Positions 8,379 through 16,826 of a DNA stretch of 64,000 nt are shown piece after piece (position 1 is the first letter of the stretch; each line of letters starts with the position of its first letter). The stretch is from Sulfuriferula sp. GTDB taxonomy: Bacteria > Pseudomonadota > Gammaproteobacteria > Burkholderiales > Sulfuriferulaceae. Where the stretch lies: contig JARLJL010000002.1 of NCBI GenBank assembly GCA_031291235.1, positions 1-64,000 on the forward strand. Reading direction: 5' to 3'. A model generated the notes under the pieces. It was not told where the DNA came from. It was given only the letters and a program-made list of their open reading frames with translations, and did not search any database. Both the position numbers and the translations under genes were made by a program.

Positions 8379-9164
8379 TTAAGCAGGAGTTTCGTCGTTG
8401 GCGGTATCCGCCGCGGCTACTGATACATTGTTGGAAGCGACTGGCTCCAGCAGTCTGCGGATCACTTCGCCGGCCAACATCAAGCCGAACAACGGCGGCA
8501 TATAACTTATGGTGCCGTTAATGGCGCGTGCGCGGCCGGGGCCATCGACAGCTACCGGCGGTAATGGCTGGGCAGGCTGTTCGTCCGAGTAGACGGTCAA
8601 TATTCCTCGCCGTATCCCCAGCTTATGCAGGCGTTTGCGCATAATGCGCGCCAATGGGCACATTTCGGTTTTGCTGATATCGGCTAATTTTATTCTGGAT
8701 GGATCAAGCCGATTGCCCGCTCCCATGCTGGAGGCGACATTCAAACCACGCTGTATGCTGGTTGACACCAAGGCCACTTTGCAATTCAGCGAGTCTATGC
8801 AATCGATGACATAGTCGACACTATCCGGAACGTATTCCGTCATGTTTTCAGTGGTCAGGAAAACCTGATGGGTGGTGAGTTTGCAATCGGGATTGATATT
8901 GCTGATGCGATCCCGCATCAGTTCGATTTTGGATGCGCCTACTGTGGATAATAGCGCCGGTAACTGGCGATTGATGTTGCTGGGAGCGACGCGATCGTGA
9001 TCGACCAGCGTAAGTTTGCCTATGCCGGCACGGGCAAGAGCCTCTGCACAATATGAGCCTACGCCGCCCAGTCCGGCAACGAAAATATGTTTATCGGCAA
9101 GTAATTGTATGCCGGCAGCCCCGATCAGGATTTCAGTGCGTTCAAATTGCGGTGGTGTGGTCAT
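8379..9164 (-). CDS. tcdA: tRNA threonylcarbamoyladenosine dehydratase
   Basis: 261-aa ThiF/E1-like ATP-dependent enzyme that cyclises t6A37 of tRNA to ct6A. The adenylation fold is clear: GLGGVGSYCAEALARAGIG near residues 32-50, the DHDRVAPSNINRQ block, and the DCIDSLNCKVAL segment. The Cys-Pro loop around MCPLARIMRKRLHK and the DEQP segment are typical of TcdA (YgdL). The first ATG overlaps the hemW stop by 4 nt, so it is the distal gene of the rph-rdgB-hemW-tcdA run. No promoter of its own is visible. Confidence 0.9.
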   Translation of the reverse strand: MTTPPQFERTEILIGAAGIQLLADKHIFVAGLGGVGSYCAEALARAGIGKLTLVDHDRVAPSNINRQLPALLSTVGASKIELMRDRISNINPDCKLTTHQVFLTTENMTEYVPDSVDYVIDCIDSLNCKVALVSTSIQRGLNVASSMGAGNRLDPSRIKLADISKTEMCPLARIMRKRLHKLGIRRGILTVYSDEQPAQPLPPVAVDGPGRARAINGTISYMPPLFGLMLAGEVIRRLLEPVASNNVSVAAADTANDETPA

Positions 9165-10324
9165 CTGGTAGGCAGGAATAATCCGAGTAAGTCGTTGAGA
9201 AAGCGTTGTCCCATGGTCGTAGGTGCAATACGCAGATGATCGCGCGTGATCAGCCCCTGTTGTTCTGCGCGATCGAGACTGGATTGGATGACGGTGATGG
9301 GTAAACCGGTTCTTGCGGTAAACAGGCTGATGTCAAAGCCTTCGGTCAGGCGTAATGCATTCATCATGAACTCGAAAGCGCGCTCTTGTTGCATAACCGG
9401 GTTTTCGGACTGTACTGGATTGCCAGCCAGAGCATGCTCCATATATTCACGCGGATGTTTGTGCCGCATCTGGCGGATGATGCGGTCGTGAAACGAGAGC
9501 TTGCTATGTGCGCCTGCGCCTATGCCCAGATAATCGCCGAATTGCCAATAATTGAGATTGTGCCGCGCCATGCGTTGCGGCTGGGCAAAGGCCGAGGTTT
9601 CGTAGTGCTGGTAACCTGCCTGGGCTAGCGTATCTTCGATCATGATCTGCATATCGGCAGACAGATCGTCATCCGGCAAATTCGGCGGCTGACTATGAAA
9701 CGGCGTATTGGGTTCCAGCGTCAGGTGATAGCACGACAAATGCGGCGGCGCGTAATTTAAGGCCGTGCTTACATCTTGTTGCGCCTGCGCTAAAGTCTGA
9801 TTGGGCAGGGCATACATCAGGTCCAGATTGTAATTATCGAAAGTCGATGCTGCGATTTCTATGGCTCGGTGTGCTTCCCTATCGTTGTGGATACGTCCCA
9901 ATTGGATTAGATGTTCCGGGTTAAAACTCTGTATGCCCAGCGACAGGCGATTGACGCCTGCCGATTTGAATTCGCGAAATTTCTCCGCTTCGACTGTACC
10001 CGGATTGGCTTCCAGTGTGACTTCGGCAAAGAATTCCAGTTTGATCAGGCTGCGCACAGTGGCAAGTATCGAATCTATGCCCTGCGCTGAAAACAGGCTG
10101 GGTGTGCCGCCACCGAAAAAAATGCTGTATATGTTGCGTCCCCAGATCAGAGGCAGCGCGCTTTCCAGATCGCGGCTGAGCGCTTCTATGTAGCGCTGTT
10201 CCGGAATGGCTTCACGTGCTGTGTGCGAGTTAAAGTCGCAATAAGGACATTTTTTGACACACCAAGGGATATGGATATAAAGCGACAATGGCGGTAATGC
10301 GGTGAGATTGTGCTGCATTGGCAT
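9161..10324 (-). CDS. hemW: Radical SAM heme chaperone HemW
   Basis: 387 aa. The radical SAM cluster motif CxxxCxxC appears in WCVKKCPYCDFNSH near residues 21-34, followed by FFGGGTPSLF and the HemW-specific HNLNYW segment. These separate HemW from the anaerobic coproporphyrinogen oxidase HemN. HemW binds heme and delivers it to respiratory proteins, which fits a genome with a cbb3 oxidase 20 kb away. The ATG at 10324 lies 3 nt after the rdgB stop; a second ATG at 10318 is possible. Older annotations call it HemN-like; that reaction is unlikely. Confidence 0.92.
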   Translation of the reverse strand: MPMQHNLTALPPLSLYIHIPWCVKKCPYCDFNSHTAREAIPEQRYIEALSRDLESALPLIWGRNIYSIFFGGGTPSLFSAQGIDSILATVRSLIKLEFFAEVTLEANPGTVEAEKFREFKSAGVNRLSLGIQSFNPEHLIQLGRIHNDREAHRAIEIAASTFDNYNLDLMYALPNQTLAQAQQDVSTALNYAPPHLSCYHLTLEPNTPFHSQPPNLPDDDLSADMQIMIEDTLAQAGYQHYETSAFAQPQRMARHNLNYWQFGDYLGIGAGAHSKLSFHDRIIRQMRHKHPREYMEHALAGNPVQSENPVMQQERAFEFMMNALRLTEGFDISLFTARTGLPITVIQSSLDRAEQQGLITRDHLRIAPTTMGQRFLNDLLGLFLPTR

Positions 10325-10327
10325 GAT

Positions 10328-10921
10328 TTAGCGTATGCGTCCGAGTTGTTCGACAAGATGCGCCAGCGCCTGCCCGCGATGACTCAGGGCATCTTTTTCT
10401 GCGGCAGTCAGTTCTGCAGCGGTTTTGTCGAGTTCGCGTATGAAGAAATGCGGGTCGTAGCCGAATCCGTCCGTACCGCGAGCATCGTCGATAATCTCTC
10501 CGTGCCAGCTGCCCTCGGCAATCAGGGGTTGCGGATCGTCGGCGTGGCGCAAATACACCATGACGCAATAATAATAAGCCTCGCGTTGGGCGATGCCGCT
10601 CAAAGCAGAGATCAGCTTTGCATTGTTGCGTTGATCCGATCTGGGTTCGCCTGCATAACGTGCGGAATGCACGCCGGGGGCGCCGCCCAGCGCGCTGACG
10701 CAGATGCCGGAGTCGTCCGCAATAGCCGGCAGGCCAGTGAGACTGGCAGCATGGCGCGCTTTGGCGATGCAGTTTTCAATAAACGTTGGGTGCGGTTCTT
10801 CGGTTTCGGTAACGTTATACTGTGATTGCGGCGTGACGCTAAATCCCAGCGGCGACAGCAGCCGGGTTATCTCGCGCAGCTTACCGGCGTTATTGCTGGC
10901 AATGACGATGGCGTGCGGCAT
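10328..10921 (-). CDS. rdgB: RdgB/HAM1 non-canonical purine NTP pyrophosphatase
   Basis: 197 aa, hydrolysing dITP, XTP and related nucleotides to monophosphates and so cleaning the nucleotide pool. The family start IVIASNNAGKLREI, the IADDSGICVSALGGAPGVHSARYAG active-site block and the C-terminal DALSHRGQAL motif are all intact. Length is normal. Its ATG shares one base with the rph stop, so translation is probably coupled; the rph-rdgB-hemW order is common in proteobacteria. Confidence 0.95.
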   Translation of the reverse strand: MPHAIVIASNNAGKLREITRLLSPLGFSVTPQSQYNVTETEEPHPTFIENCIAKARHAASLTGLPAIADDSGICVSALGGAPGVHSARYAGEPRSDQRNNAKLISALSGIAQREAYYYCVMVYLRHADDPQPLIAEGSWHGEIIDDARGTDGFGYDPHFFIRELDKTAAELTAAEKDALSHRGQALAHLVEQLGRIR

Positions 10922-11637
10922 CAGTTATTCAATGCCGCGCGTTGTGCACTGACCAGTTGGCGGATGCCGTGGTCGGCCAGATCGAGCATGGCATTGAGTT
11001 CGTCGCGCGTATAGGTTGCGCCTTCCGCAGTGCCTTGTACTTCGATCAGCCCGCCGCTGCCGGTCATGACGACATTCATGTCGGTGTCGCAGGCAGAGTC
11101 TTCGGCATAATCCAGGTCCAGTACCGGTGTGCCTTGATATATCCCGACGGAAATCGCTGCAACAAAGTTGCGGATAGGCGAGGCGGTAAGCGCGCCGCTA
11201 TTTAATAAGGTGCTGATGGCGTCATGGGTTGCGACAAATGCGCCGGTGATGGATGCGGTGCGCGTACCGCCATCGGCCTGAATGACATCGCAGTCGATAT
11301 GCAGTGTACGCTCACCCAAGGCGTTGAGGTCAACTGCTGCGCGCAAAGAGCGTCCGATCAGGCGCTGTATTTCCTGAGTGCGTCCCGACTGTTTGCCGCG
11401 TGCGGCTTCCCTGTCCATGCGCGTACCGGTGGAGCGCGGCAGCATGCCATATTCGGCCGTCAGCCAGCCCTGATTCTTGCCCTTGAGAAAATTGGGCACT
11501 TTTTCTTCCATGCTGGCCGTGCAAATAACCTGAGTGTCGCCGCAACGTATCAATACAGAGCCTTCAGCATGTTTGGTGTAATGGCGGATGATCTCGATAT
11601 CGCGTAGCTGATTGGTTGAGCGCTGACTGGGTCGCAT
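10921..11637 (-). CDS. rph: Ribonuclease PH
   Basis: 238-aa phosphorolytic 3'-5' exoribonuclease that trims tRNA precursors. Conserved blocks include the [13 protein letters not shown] start, [16 protein letters not shown], the [17 protein letters not shown] motif and [14 protein letters not shown], and the C-terminal [21 protein letters not shown]. Full length compared with the family (about 238-240), so not a truncated allele. First gene of the rph-rdgB-hemW-tcdA run and 8 bp downstream of the phosphatase gene. Confidence 0.96.
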   Translation of the reverse strand: MRPSQRSTNQLRDIEIIRHYTKHAEGSVLIRCGDTQVICTASMEEKVPNFLKGKNQGWLTAEYGMLPRSTGTRMDREAARGKQSGRTQEIQRLIGRSLRAAVDLNALGERTLHIDCDVIQADGGTRTASITGAFVATHDAISTLLNSGALTASPIRNFVAAISVGIYQGTPVLDLDYAEDSACDTDMNVVMTGSGGLIEVQGTAEGATYTRDELNAMLDLADHGIRQLVSAQRAALNN

Positions 11638-11645
11638 GTTAATCC

Positions 11646-12554
11646 TTAGTGATTGTTTTCAGAGAACTTTTTAATCGTGTTTTGAATTTCGGCAATGGCG
11701 CGTTCTACCTCGTCTTCAGCCAGATCGGCCGGGCTGGGGGTGAATGCATCCATTTTGGTGGTAAATGTATTGATGGGCATGGCGACGGTGGAGACGGTCT
11801 GGCTGTCGTTGGTGTCGTGCGATTCCCAGGTCATGGCGATAGCGGATAAATTGTCGCCGTGCCTGCCGGCACGCAACTCGGCATGATCCATGAGGAATTC
11901 GATGGCGCGTGCCAGCGGAAAAGTGCGCAGTGTCGTGGCAATCTGTTCTGTTGTCAGCATGCCCCACAGCCCGTCGGTGCACATCAGTATAGTATCCTGC
12001 TCAGCCAGCGGAATAGGTCGCGAAACCTCGATTTCGGGTACCAGATAACCGCCCAGACAGTTGTAAACCTTGTTGCGGTCTGGGTGCGTTTTCATTTCGT
12101 CTTCGGTAATCAGCCCGTCGTCGCATAATTGCTGCACGCTGGAGTGGTCGTGCGTGCGCGTGACCAGCCCGTTGTCGCTGAACAGGTATAGGCGCGAATC
12201 GCCGGCATGCGCCCACCATACCGTATCGTCCTGCACCACGCAGGCAACGCAGGTGGTGTGCGGTGCATCGGCCAGTTTTTCCTTGCGCGTATATTCGTTG
12301 ATGGCGTCATGCGCGCGCTGGATAGCGCCATGCAGGAAGCTCGCCGGGTCGCGCAGTTTGGGACGAGTATGGCGCTGAAAGGTTTCCGCAAGGGTTTTTA
12401 CGGTAATCTGCGCAGCGATTTCACCATGCAGATGTCCGCCCATGCCGTCGGCAATAACCATTAATAGCGCATCGCGACTATATGAGTAGGCGATGCGGTC
12501 CTGATTGTAGCGACGCCCGCCTTGACGGCTGGCTTGATAGATAGAAAAGCGCAT
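11646..12554 (-). CDS. PP2C-family Ser/Thr protein phosphatase
   Basis: 302 aa. PPM metal-binding motifs are in place: NQDRIAY near the start, [13 protein letters not shown] (Asp-Gly of the binuclear Mn/Mg site at about 36-37), [12 protein letters not shown], and DNLSAIAM near residue 240. A 50-residue C-terminal tail past the catalytic fold is low-complexity and acidic ([15 protein letters not shown]). No signal peptide or TM segment, so cytosolic. It follows the Ser/Thr kinase gene by 21 bp on the same strand, so the pair probably acts as an opposed kinase-phosphatase switch. Substrates are unknown. Confidence 0.9.
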   Translation of the reverse strand: MRFSIYQASRQGGRRYNQDRIAYSYSRDALLMVIADGMGGHLHGEIAAQITVKTLAETFQRHTRPKLRDPASFLHGAIQRAHDAINEYTRKEKLADAPHTTCVACVVQDDTVWWAHAGDSRLYLFSDNGLVTRTHDHSSVQQLCDDGLITEDEMKTHPDRNKVYNCLGGYLVPEIEVSRPIPLAEQDTILMCTDGLWGMLTTEQIATTLRTFPLARAIEFLMDHAELRAGRHGDNLSAIAMTWESHDTNDSQTVSTVAMPINTFTTKMDAFTPSPADLAEDEVERAIAEIQNTIKKFSENNH

Positions 12555-12575
12555 GTGATTTGCTCGTGGTTTAGG

Positions 12576-13517
12576 TTAGAAAATATCCTTGTATAGCGTG
12601 TTGCGGATGTTTTCTAACAGGGTGGGCGGTTTGATCACCAAATCCGTGGTTTCCATGATGGCTTTTTGCAAGGCAAAGACGCTTTGCGGACGTTCCAGAT
12701 GGTCGAGTTTTAAACAGGAGTCAATAATCGTCAGCATTTCAGCAGAATATTTGCCTTGCCATGCCTTGACTGCGGGTATCAATTTATCGTTGGTCAAGCG
12801 AGCGTCGGCGGCTATCGGTGCGCCGCCTGCTAGGCAAGCGTACATGGTCGCGCCTATGCTGTAGATGTCAGTCCATGGGCCGAGCAGGGATGGGTCGGTA
12901 TATTGCTCCGGGGCGGCGAATCCAGGCGTGTACATAGTCATCAGCTTGGGTTGCTCGACGCTGAGTGTTTGACGTGCTGCGCCGAAATCGATTAATACCG
13001 GCGAACCGTCCATGCGTATATAGATATTGGAAGGCTTGATGTCCAGATGCAGCAGTTTTTGCGTATGCACCTCGCGCAGGCCGTTAAGCAACTCGGCAAA
13101 TACGCGGCGAATAAAGCCCTCGCGTATATCGCCGCGATGTGAGCGAATGAATTCCTGCAGGGTTTTGCCCCGTTCGTAACGCATTACCATGTATACGGTA
13201 TCGTTGGCACGGAAGAAATTTTCAACGCGTACTACGTTTGGGTGCAGGATGCGCGCCAGTGAACGACCTTCTTCGAAAAAGAAGCGCATGCCATACCGAA
13301 AAGAATTAAGATTGCCTTCGGTAATGGGGACGACCAGATCGTTATCACCGCGTTTCACCAGGCTGCCAGGCAGGTATTCCTTGATCGCAACGGCTTGATC
13401 GTTGGCATCGTAGGCCAAATAAACCAGGCTAAAGCCCCCGCCGCCGATTTTTCGGACAATGCGATAATCCATGAGCTGATAGCCATTTGGCAGGGCATAA
13501 TTGGATTGGACAGACAT
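12576..13517 (-). CDS. Serine/threonine protein kinase
   Basis: 313-aa Hanks-type kinase. The glycine loop GGGGFSLVY is at about 25-33, the catalytic lysine in VAIKEY (K46), the catalytic loop HLDIKPSN (D159) and DFG in LIDFGAARQ (about 177-179), followed by an APEQY segment. The domain fills the protein; there is no TM helix, PASTA or forkhead domain, so it should be cytosolic. The start at 13517 is chosen because the next ATG upstream lies 51 bp away inside the short divergent promoter region with yicC. It is followed by its presumed partner phosphatase. The pair resembles T6SS PpkA/PppA in type, but no T6SS genes are present here. Confidence 0.9.
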   Translation of the reverse strand: MSVQSNYALPNGYQLMDYRIVRKIGGGGFSLVYLAYDANDQAVAIKEYLPGSLVKRGDNDLVVPITEGNLNSFRYGMRFFFEEGRSLARILHPNVVRVENFFRANDTVYMVMRYERGKTLQEFIRSHRGDIREGFIRRVFAELLNGLREVHTQKLLHLDIKPSNIYIRMDGSPVLIDFGAARQTLSVEQPKLMTMYTPGFAAPEQYTDPSLLGPWTDIYSIGATMYACLAGGAPIAADARLTNDKLIPAVKAWQGKYSAEMLTIIDSCLKLDHLERPQSVFALQKAIMETTDLVIKPPTLLENIRNTLYKDIF

Positions 13518-13585
13518 GAGCCACAGTTGTGAAATAACTAATATGCAATTTTCGGGATAAACCGACATAAAGTAAAGGACGATTT

Positions 13586-14449
13586 GTGATTTATAGCATG
13601 ACAGGTTATGCAGCGGTTACCGGCGAATACGATGGGCAGGTATTAAGTTTTGATTTGCGGGCAGTTAATTCACGCTATCTGGAGTTGCATTTTCGCGCCG
13701 GCGATGAATTTCGCGGTGTGGAATTGGCATTGCGCGAACGCATTAGCCAACTCGTTGTCCGCGGCAAACTGGAATGTCGCATTGCCTTGAGTGCTGCCGG
13801 TGCTCTGGGCGACGATGCTCAATTAAATACCGCCATGCTGGATCGTTTGACGCAGCTGGCGCAACAGGTTGAGCAGCGAATGGAAAGGGCTGCGCCGTTA
13901 AATGTTGCGGATGTGCTGAATTGGCCCGGCATGCTGTTAACCCGGCGTGCGCAACAGGATTGGCAAGGGCCTTGCATGACATTGCTGGAGCAGGCGTTGC
14001 TGGAATTTCAGGCAAGCCGTCAGCGTGAAGGCGAAAAGCTGGCCGAGCATATCGTTGAGCGGCTGGATAAAATGCAGTGGCAAGTCGATCAGCTCAAACC
14101 GCATTTGCCGACATTGATTGCCGCTTATCAACAAAAGCTCATACAGCGCTTTGCCGAGCTGATCGGCAATGCGGAGGATGAACGTATACCGCAGGAAGTT
14201 GGGCTATTTGCGCAGAAGATGGATGTGGATGAGGAGATTTCCCGGTTGCAGGTGCATATACTGGCAGTACGCAATATTTTGAAAAAGGGTGGCGCCGTCG
14301 GTAAACGGCTGGACTTTATGATGCAGGAATTGAATCGTGAAGCCAATACATTAGGTTCGAAGTCGGTGAGCGTGGAAACAACCCAGACGGCGATGGAGTT
14401 GAAAGTGTTGATTGAGCAGATGCGCGAACAAGTGCAAAATCTGGAATGA
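13586..14449 (+). CDS. yicC: YicC family endoribonuclease
   Basis: 287 aa. The family start MIYSMTGYAAVTGEY, the VNSRYLELHFR segment and the C-terminal block KRLDFMMQELNREANTLGSKS are diagnostic of YicC (N-terminal YicC_N plus DUF1732). The E. coli homologue has been reported as an endoribonuclease acting on small RNAs with PNPase. The start is GTG at 13586, preceded by AAAGGAC; an ATG four codons inside would remove the conserved MIYS start. Divergent from the kinase gene across 68 bp. Confidence 0.92.
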   Translation: MIYSMTGYAAVTGEYDGQVLSFDLRAVNSRYLELHFRAGDEFRGVELALRERISQLVVRGKLECRIALSAAGALGDDAQLNTAMLDRLTQLAQQVEQRMERAAPLNVADVLNWPGMLLTRRAQQDWQGPCMTLLEQALLEFQASRQREGEKLAEHIVERLDKMQWQVDQLKPHLPTLIAAYQQKLIQRFAELIGNAEDERIPQEVGLFAQKMDVDEEISRLQVHILAVRNILKKGGAVGKRLDFMMQELNREANTLGSKSVSVETTQTAMELKVLIEQMREQVQNLE

Positions 14450-14545
14450 AATGAATTCGCCCCGGATCGGGGTATGGAGCGCAGAGACATGAATAGCTGT
14501 GTTATACAAGCCGGTATGGTTTATAAATACCATATGATTTAGTGC

Positions 14546-14573
14546 TTTACATTAAATATGTGTAGTATAGAAT
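14546..14573 (+). promoter_or_regulatory. Candidate sigma70 promoter for the HDOD kinase gene
   Basis: -35 TTTACA (14546-14551), 16-bp spacer and -10 TAGAAT (14568-14573) in an A/T-rich stretch 30 bp before the start codon. Upstream lie two small dyads, CCCCG-GAT-CGGGG near 14461 and TATGGT-N8-ACCATA near 14515. The first may end the yicC transcript weakly. Confidence 0.5.
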
Positions 14574-14603
14574 CAGAAACGTGACTTAATTACCTGTTTA
14601 TAA

Positions 14604-16733
14604 ATGACGCTTATGACACACGTCGCCTCACCGTTGATTCGCACACTGGAGATTACCAATCTTCCTTCTTTGCCGCATATTCTGTTGCGTGTGCTGGATA
14701 TGTGCAATCGCGACGACGCTTCGCTGCATGCTATCGCAGATATTATCGGCAAGGATGCTGCGCTTAGCTCCAAGGTCATAGGCGCAAGCAATACCGCCCA
14801 GTTCAGTCGGCAAAACAAGCTTGGCACGCTCGAACAGACGCTTGCCTTGCTCGGTCTGGATATGGTCAAGACCATTGCTATCAGTTCTTCGTTCTATCAG
14901 GTGTTCAATAATCTCAGCATCAGTCCCGGATTCGATCTCAAGGCGTTTTGGGGGCGCTCATTGACGTCAGCCGTTCTGGCCAAACTGATTGCGCAGGAAA
15001 TCGCTTATACGCATGCCGAAGAAGCATATCTTACCGGTTTGCTGCTTGATATCGGTCAGCTGGTGTTATGGAGTAACTTCCCCAAGCAGTATGCCGTGCT
15101 GTTAGCCGATGGTGTAGCTGATGATCAGCTGCTGATGCAGGAAGCGGAAAAAATCGGTAATAATCATTGCGAAGTCGGCTCCTGGCTGGTGAATAACTGG
15201 AACCTGAGTTCCTTCATGGCGGATGCGGTGCTGTACCATCACATGCCGCAGGCGCAGATTGCCGATGCACATCAGTTGATACAAATTGCGTATGTGGCTA
15301 ATAGCATGGTTGCCGCCGGCGCAGAGACGGTGGATCGTTTTGCCGCAGGCGAGCAATTGTTGGGGATTGCGACGGGCCGGCTGAGGTTGATTGCAGATAG
15401 TGCCAGTGAGCTTGTCGGCAAGGTGGCGCTATCGCTGGGGATAGAAATTGATCCGCCGGATAGAAAAGCCGAACCCGACGGCATGCGTCAGCAGAAAATG
15501 CAGCTTGCCATGGAGTTGCGTGACATTGTGCTGATTGGCAGGAACCCGTTAGGGGCGGGCACCGCCGTGTCGCTGGACGATACCCTGTCGTCAATACAAC
15601 GTTCGGTGCAGATTCTGTTCGGTATCCAGAATGTCGTTTTTTTCCTGCCTGATCAATATGGCAAAGTGCTTAAGGGTAAATGTTTGTCTGGACAGGGCCA
15701 GATGATCAATGAAATGAGCATATCCCTGCATAAGAAAAACAGTCTGGTGACTGAGGCCTTTATCACCAGAAAACCGGTTACTTCTTTTGCTTCCGATGAA
15801 AATCGTGTTTCCAGTATTCTGGATGAACAACTCGTCAGGCAAATGCATGCTGAAGGCTTTTACTGCCAACCTCTGTTTACGCAGGGTGCTGTAGTCGGCG
15901 TTATGTTGTTCGGGCTTTCCAGGACGCAGTTGAATTATGTTAAAAAGCAGCAAAAGCTGATGTCGATGTTTGCCCAGCAGGCCGCTCAGGCGCTGGCATT
16001 GCTGAATGCCTACGACGAGCAGGAACAGCGCATCAAATCGGAAGTGATGGCATCGACCAGAACCCATGCGCTGCAAATTGTGCACGAAGCCAGCAATCCG
16101 CTCAGTATTATCCAGAACTATATCAAGCTGCTCGGGCTTAAATTACCTAAAGAGGATCCGGCTCAGGTAGACCTGAAGATTATCAAGGAAGAAATCGATC
16201 GCGTAACCCGGATTTGCCGTGTGGTCACTGCTGCAGCTGAAGCGGAGACAAACCAACTGGAAGAGCTGAATGTCAACGATGTGATTCAGAATCTCTGCAA
16301 GATATTTCTTGAACCCATGTTTGCCTTGCATCAGGTGAGTGTGCAGACCCAATTTGATTCATTGTTGCCGAATATCGTGACCAATAAGGATAAGCTGATT
16401 CAGGTTTTGATCAATCTGATGAAAAATGCTGCCGAGGCCATGCCGAACGGGGGGACGTTGTTGATCGCCACCCATATTAACCCTATGCGTAACGGTGGCG
16501 AGCATATAGAAATATCCCTCAAGGACAATGGCCCTGGAATACCAGCGGAGGTTATGGAGCATTTGTTCAAACCGGTTGCCAGTAGCAAGGGCGCACGACA
16601 TGCCGGTCTGGGTTTGTCCATAGTGAAAGGCATCGTGGATGAATTGGGCGGCAGAATATTCTGTCAGAGTAATGAAATTTCGGGTACCGTTTTCCAGGTT
16701 CTGTTACCGCGGCAAATCAAGGATAGTCTATGA
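14604..16733 (+). CDS. HDOD-GAF-histidine kinase signalling protein
   Basis: 709 aa with three parts. HDOD domain at about 12-215 (LPSLPHILLRVL, then ALLGLDMVKTIAIS, then LTGLLLDIGQLVLW), a GAF-like region at about 320-460, and a histidine kinase core. The likely phosphoacceptor is His494 in VHEASNPLSIIQNY; the ATPase part has the N box NLMKNAAEAMP, G1 DNGPGIP and G2 GLGLSIVKG. No TM segments, so a soluble sensor. ATG at 14604 or 14613 both fit. The next gene begins with a receiver domain and is on the same strand 93 bp later, so the two probably form a phosphorelay feeding c-di-GMP metabolism. Confidence 0.9.
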   Translation: MTLMTHVASPLIRTLEITNLPSLPHILLRVLDMCNRDDASLHAIADIIGKDAALSSKVIGASNTAQFSRQNKLGTLEQTLALLGLDMVKTIAISSSFYQVFNNLSISPGFDLKAFWGRSLTSAVLAKLIAQEIAYTHAEEAYLTGLLLDIGQLVLWSNFPKQYAVLLADGVADDQLLMQEAEKIGNNHCEVGSWLVNNWNLSSFMADAVLYHHMPQAQIADAHQLIQIAYVANSMVAAGAETVDRFAAGEQLLGIATGRLRLIADSASELVGKVALSLGIEIDPPDRKAEPDGMRQQKMQLAMELRDIVLIGRNPLGAGTAVSLDDTLSSIQRSVQILFGIQNVVFFLPDQYGKVLKGKCLSGQGQMINEMSISLHKKNSLVTEAFITRKPVTSFASDENRVSSILDEQLVRQMHAEGFYCQPLFTQGAVVGVMLFGLSRTQLNYVKKQQKLMSMFAQQAAQALALLNAYDEQEQRIKSEVMASTRTHALQIVHEASNPLSIIQNYIKLLGLKLPKEDPAQVDLKIIKEEIDRVTRICRVVTAAAEAETNQLEELNVNDVIQNLCKIFLEPMFALHQVSVQTQFDSLLPNIVTNKDKLIQVLINLMKNAAEAMPNGGTLLIATHINPMRNGGEHIEISLKDNGPGIPAEVMEHLFKPVASSKGARHAGLGLSIVKGIVDELGGRIFCQSNEISGTVFQVLLPRQIKDSL

Positions 16734-16826
16734 CCGGCTCATCTAACTGTCACGGATTGCTGGTACCTTGTCAAATCACGCAAGGGAGTTGCTAGTGATG
16801 TCATTAATTAATAATGGGTATCAATT

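Noticed and set aside
11646-13517. Type VI secretion PpkA/PppA module
   Set aside because: No Tss genes nearby and the kinase lacks the extra domains and TM anchor of PpkA.
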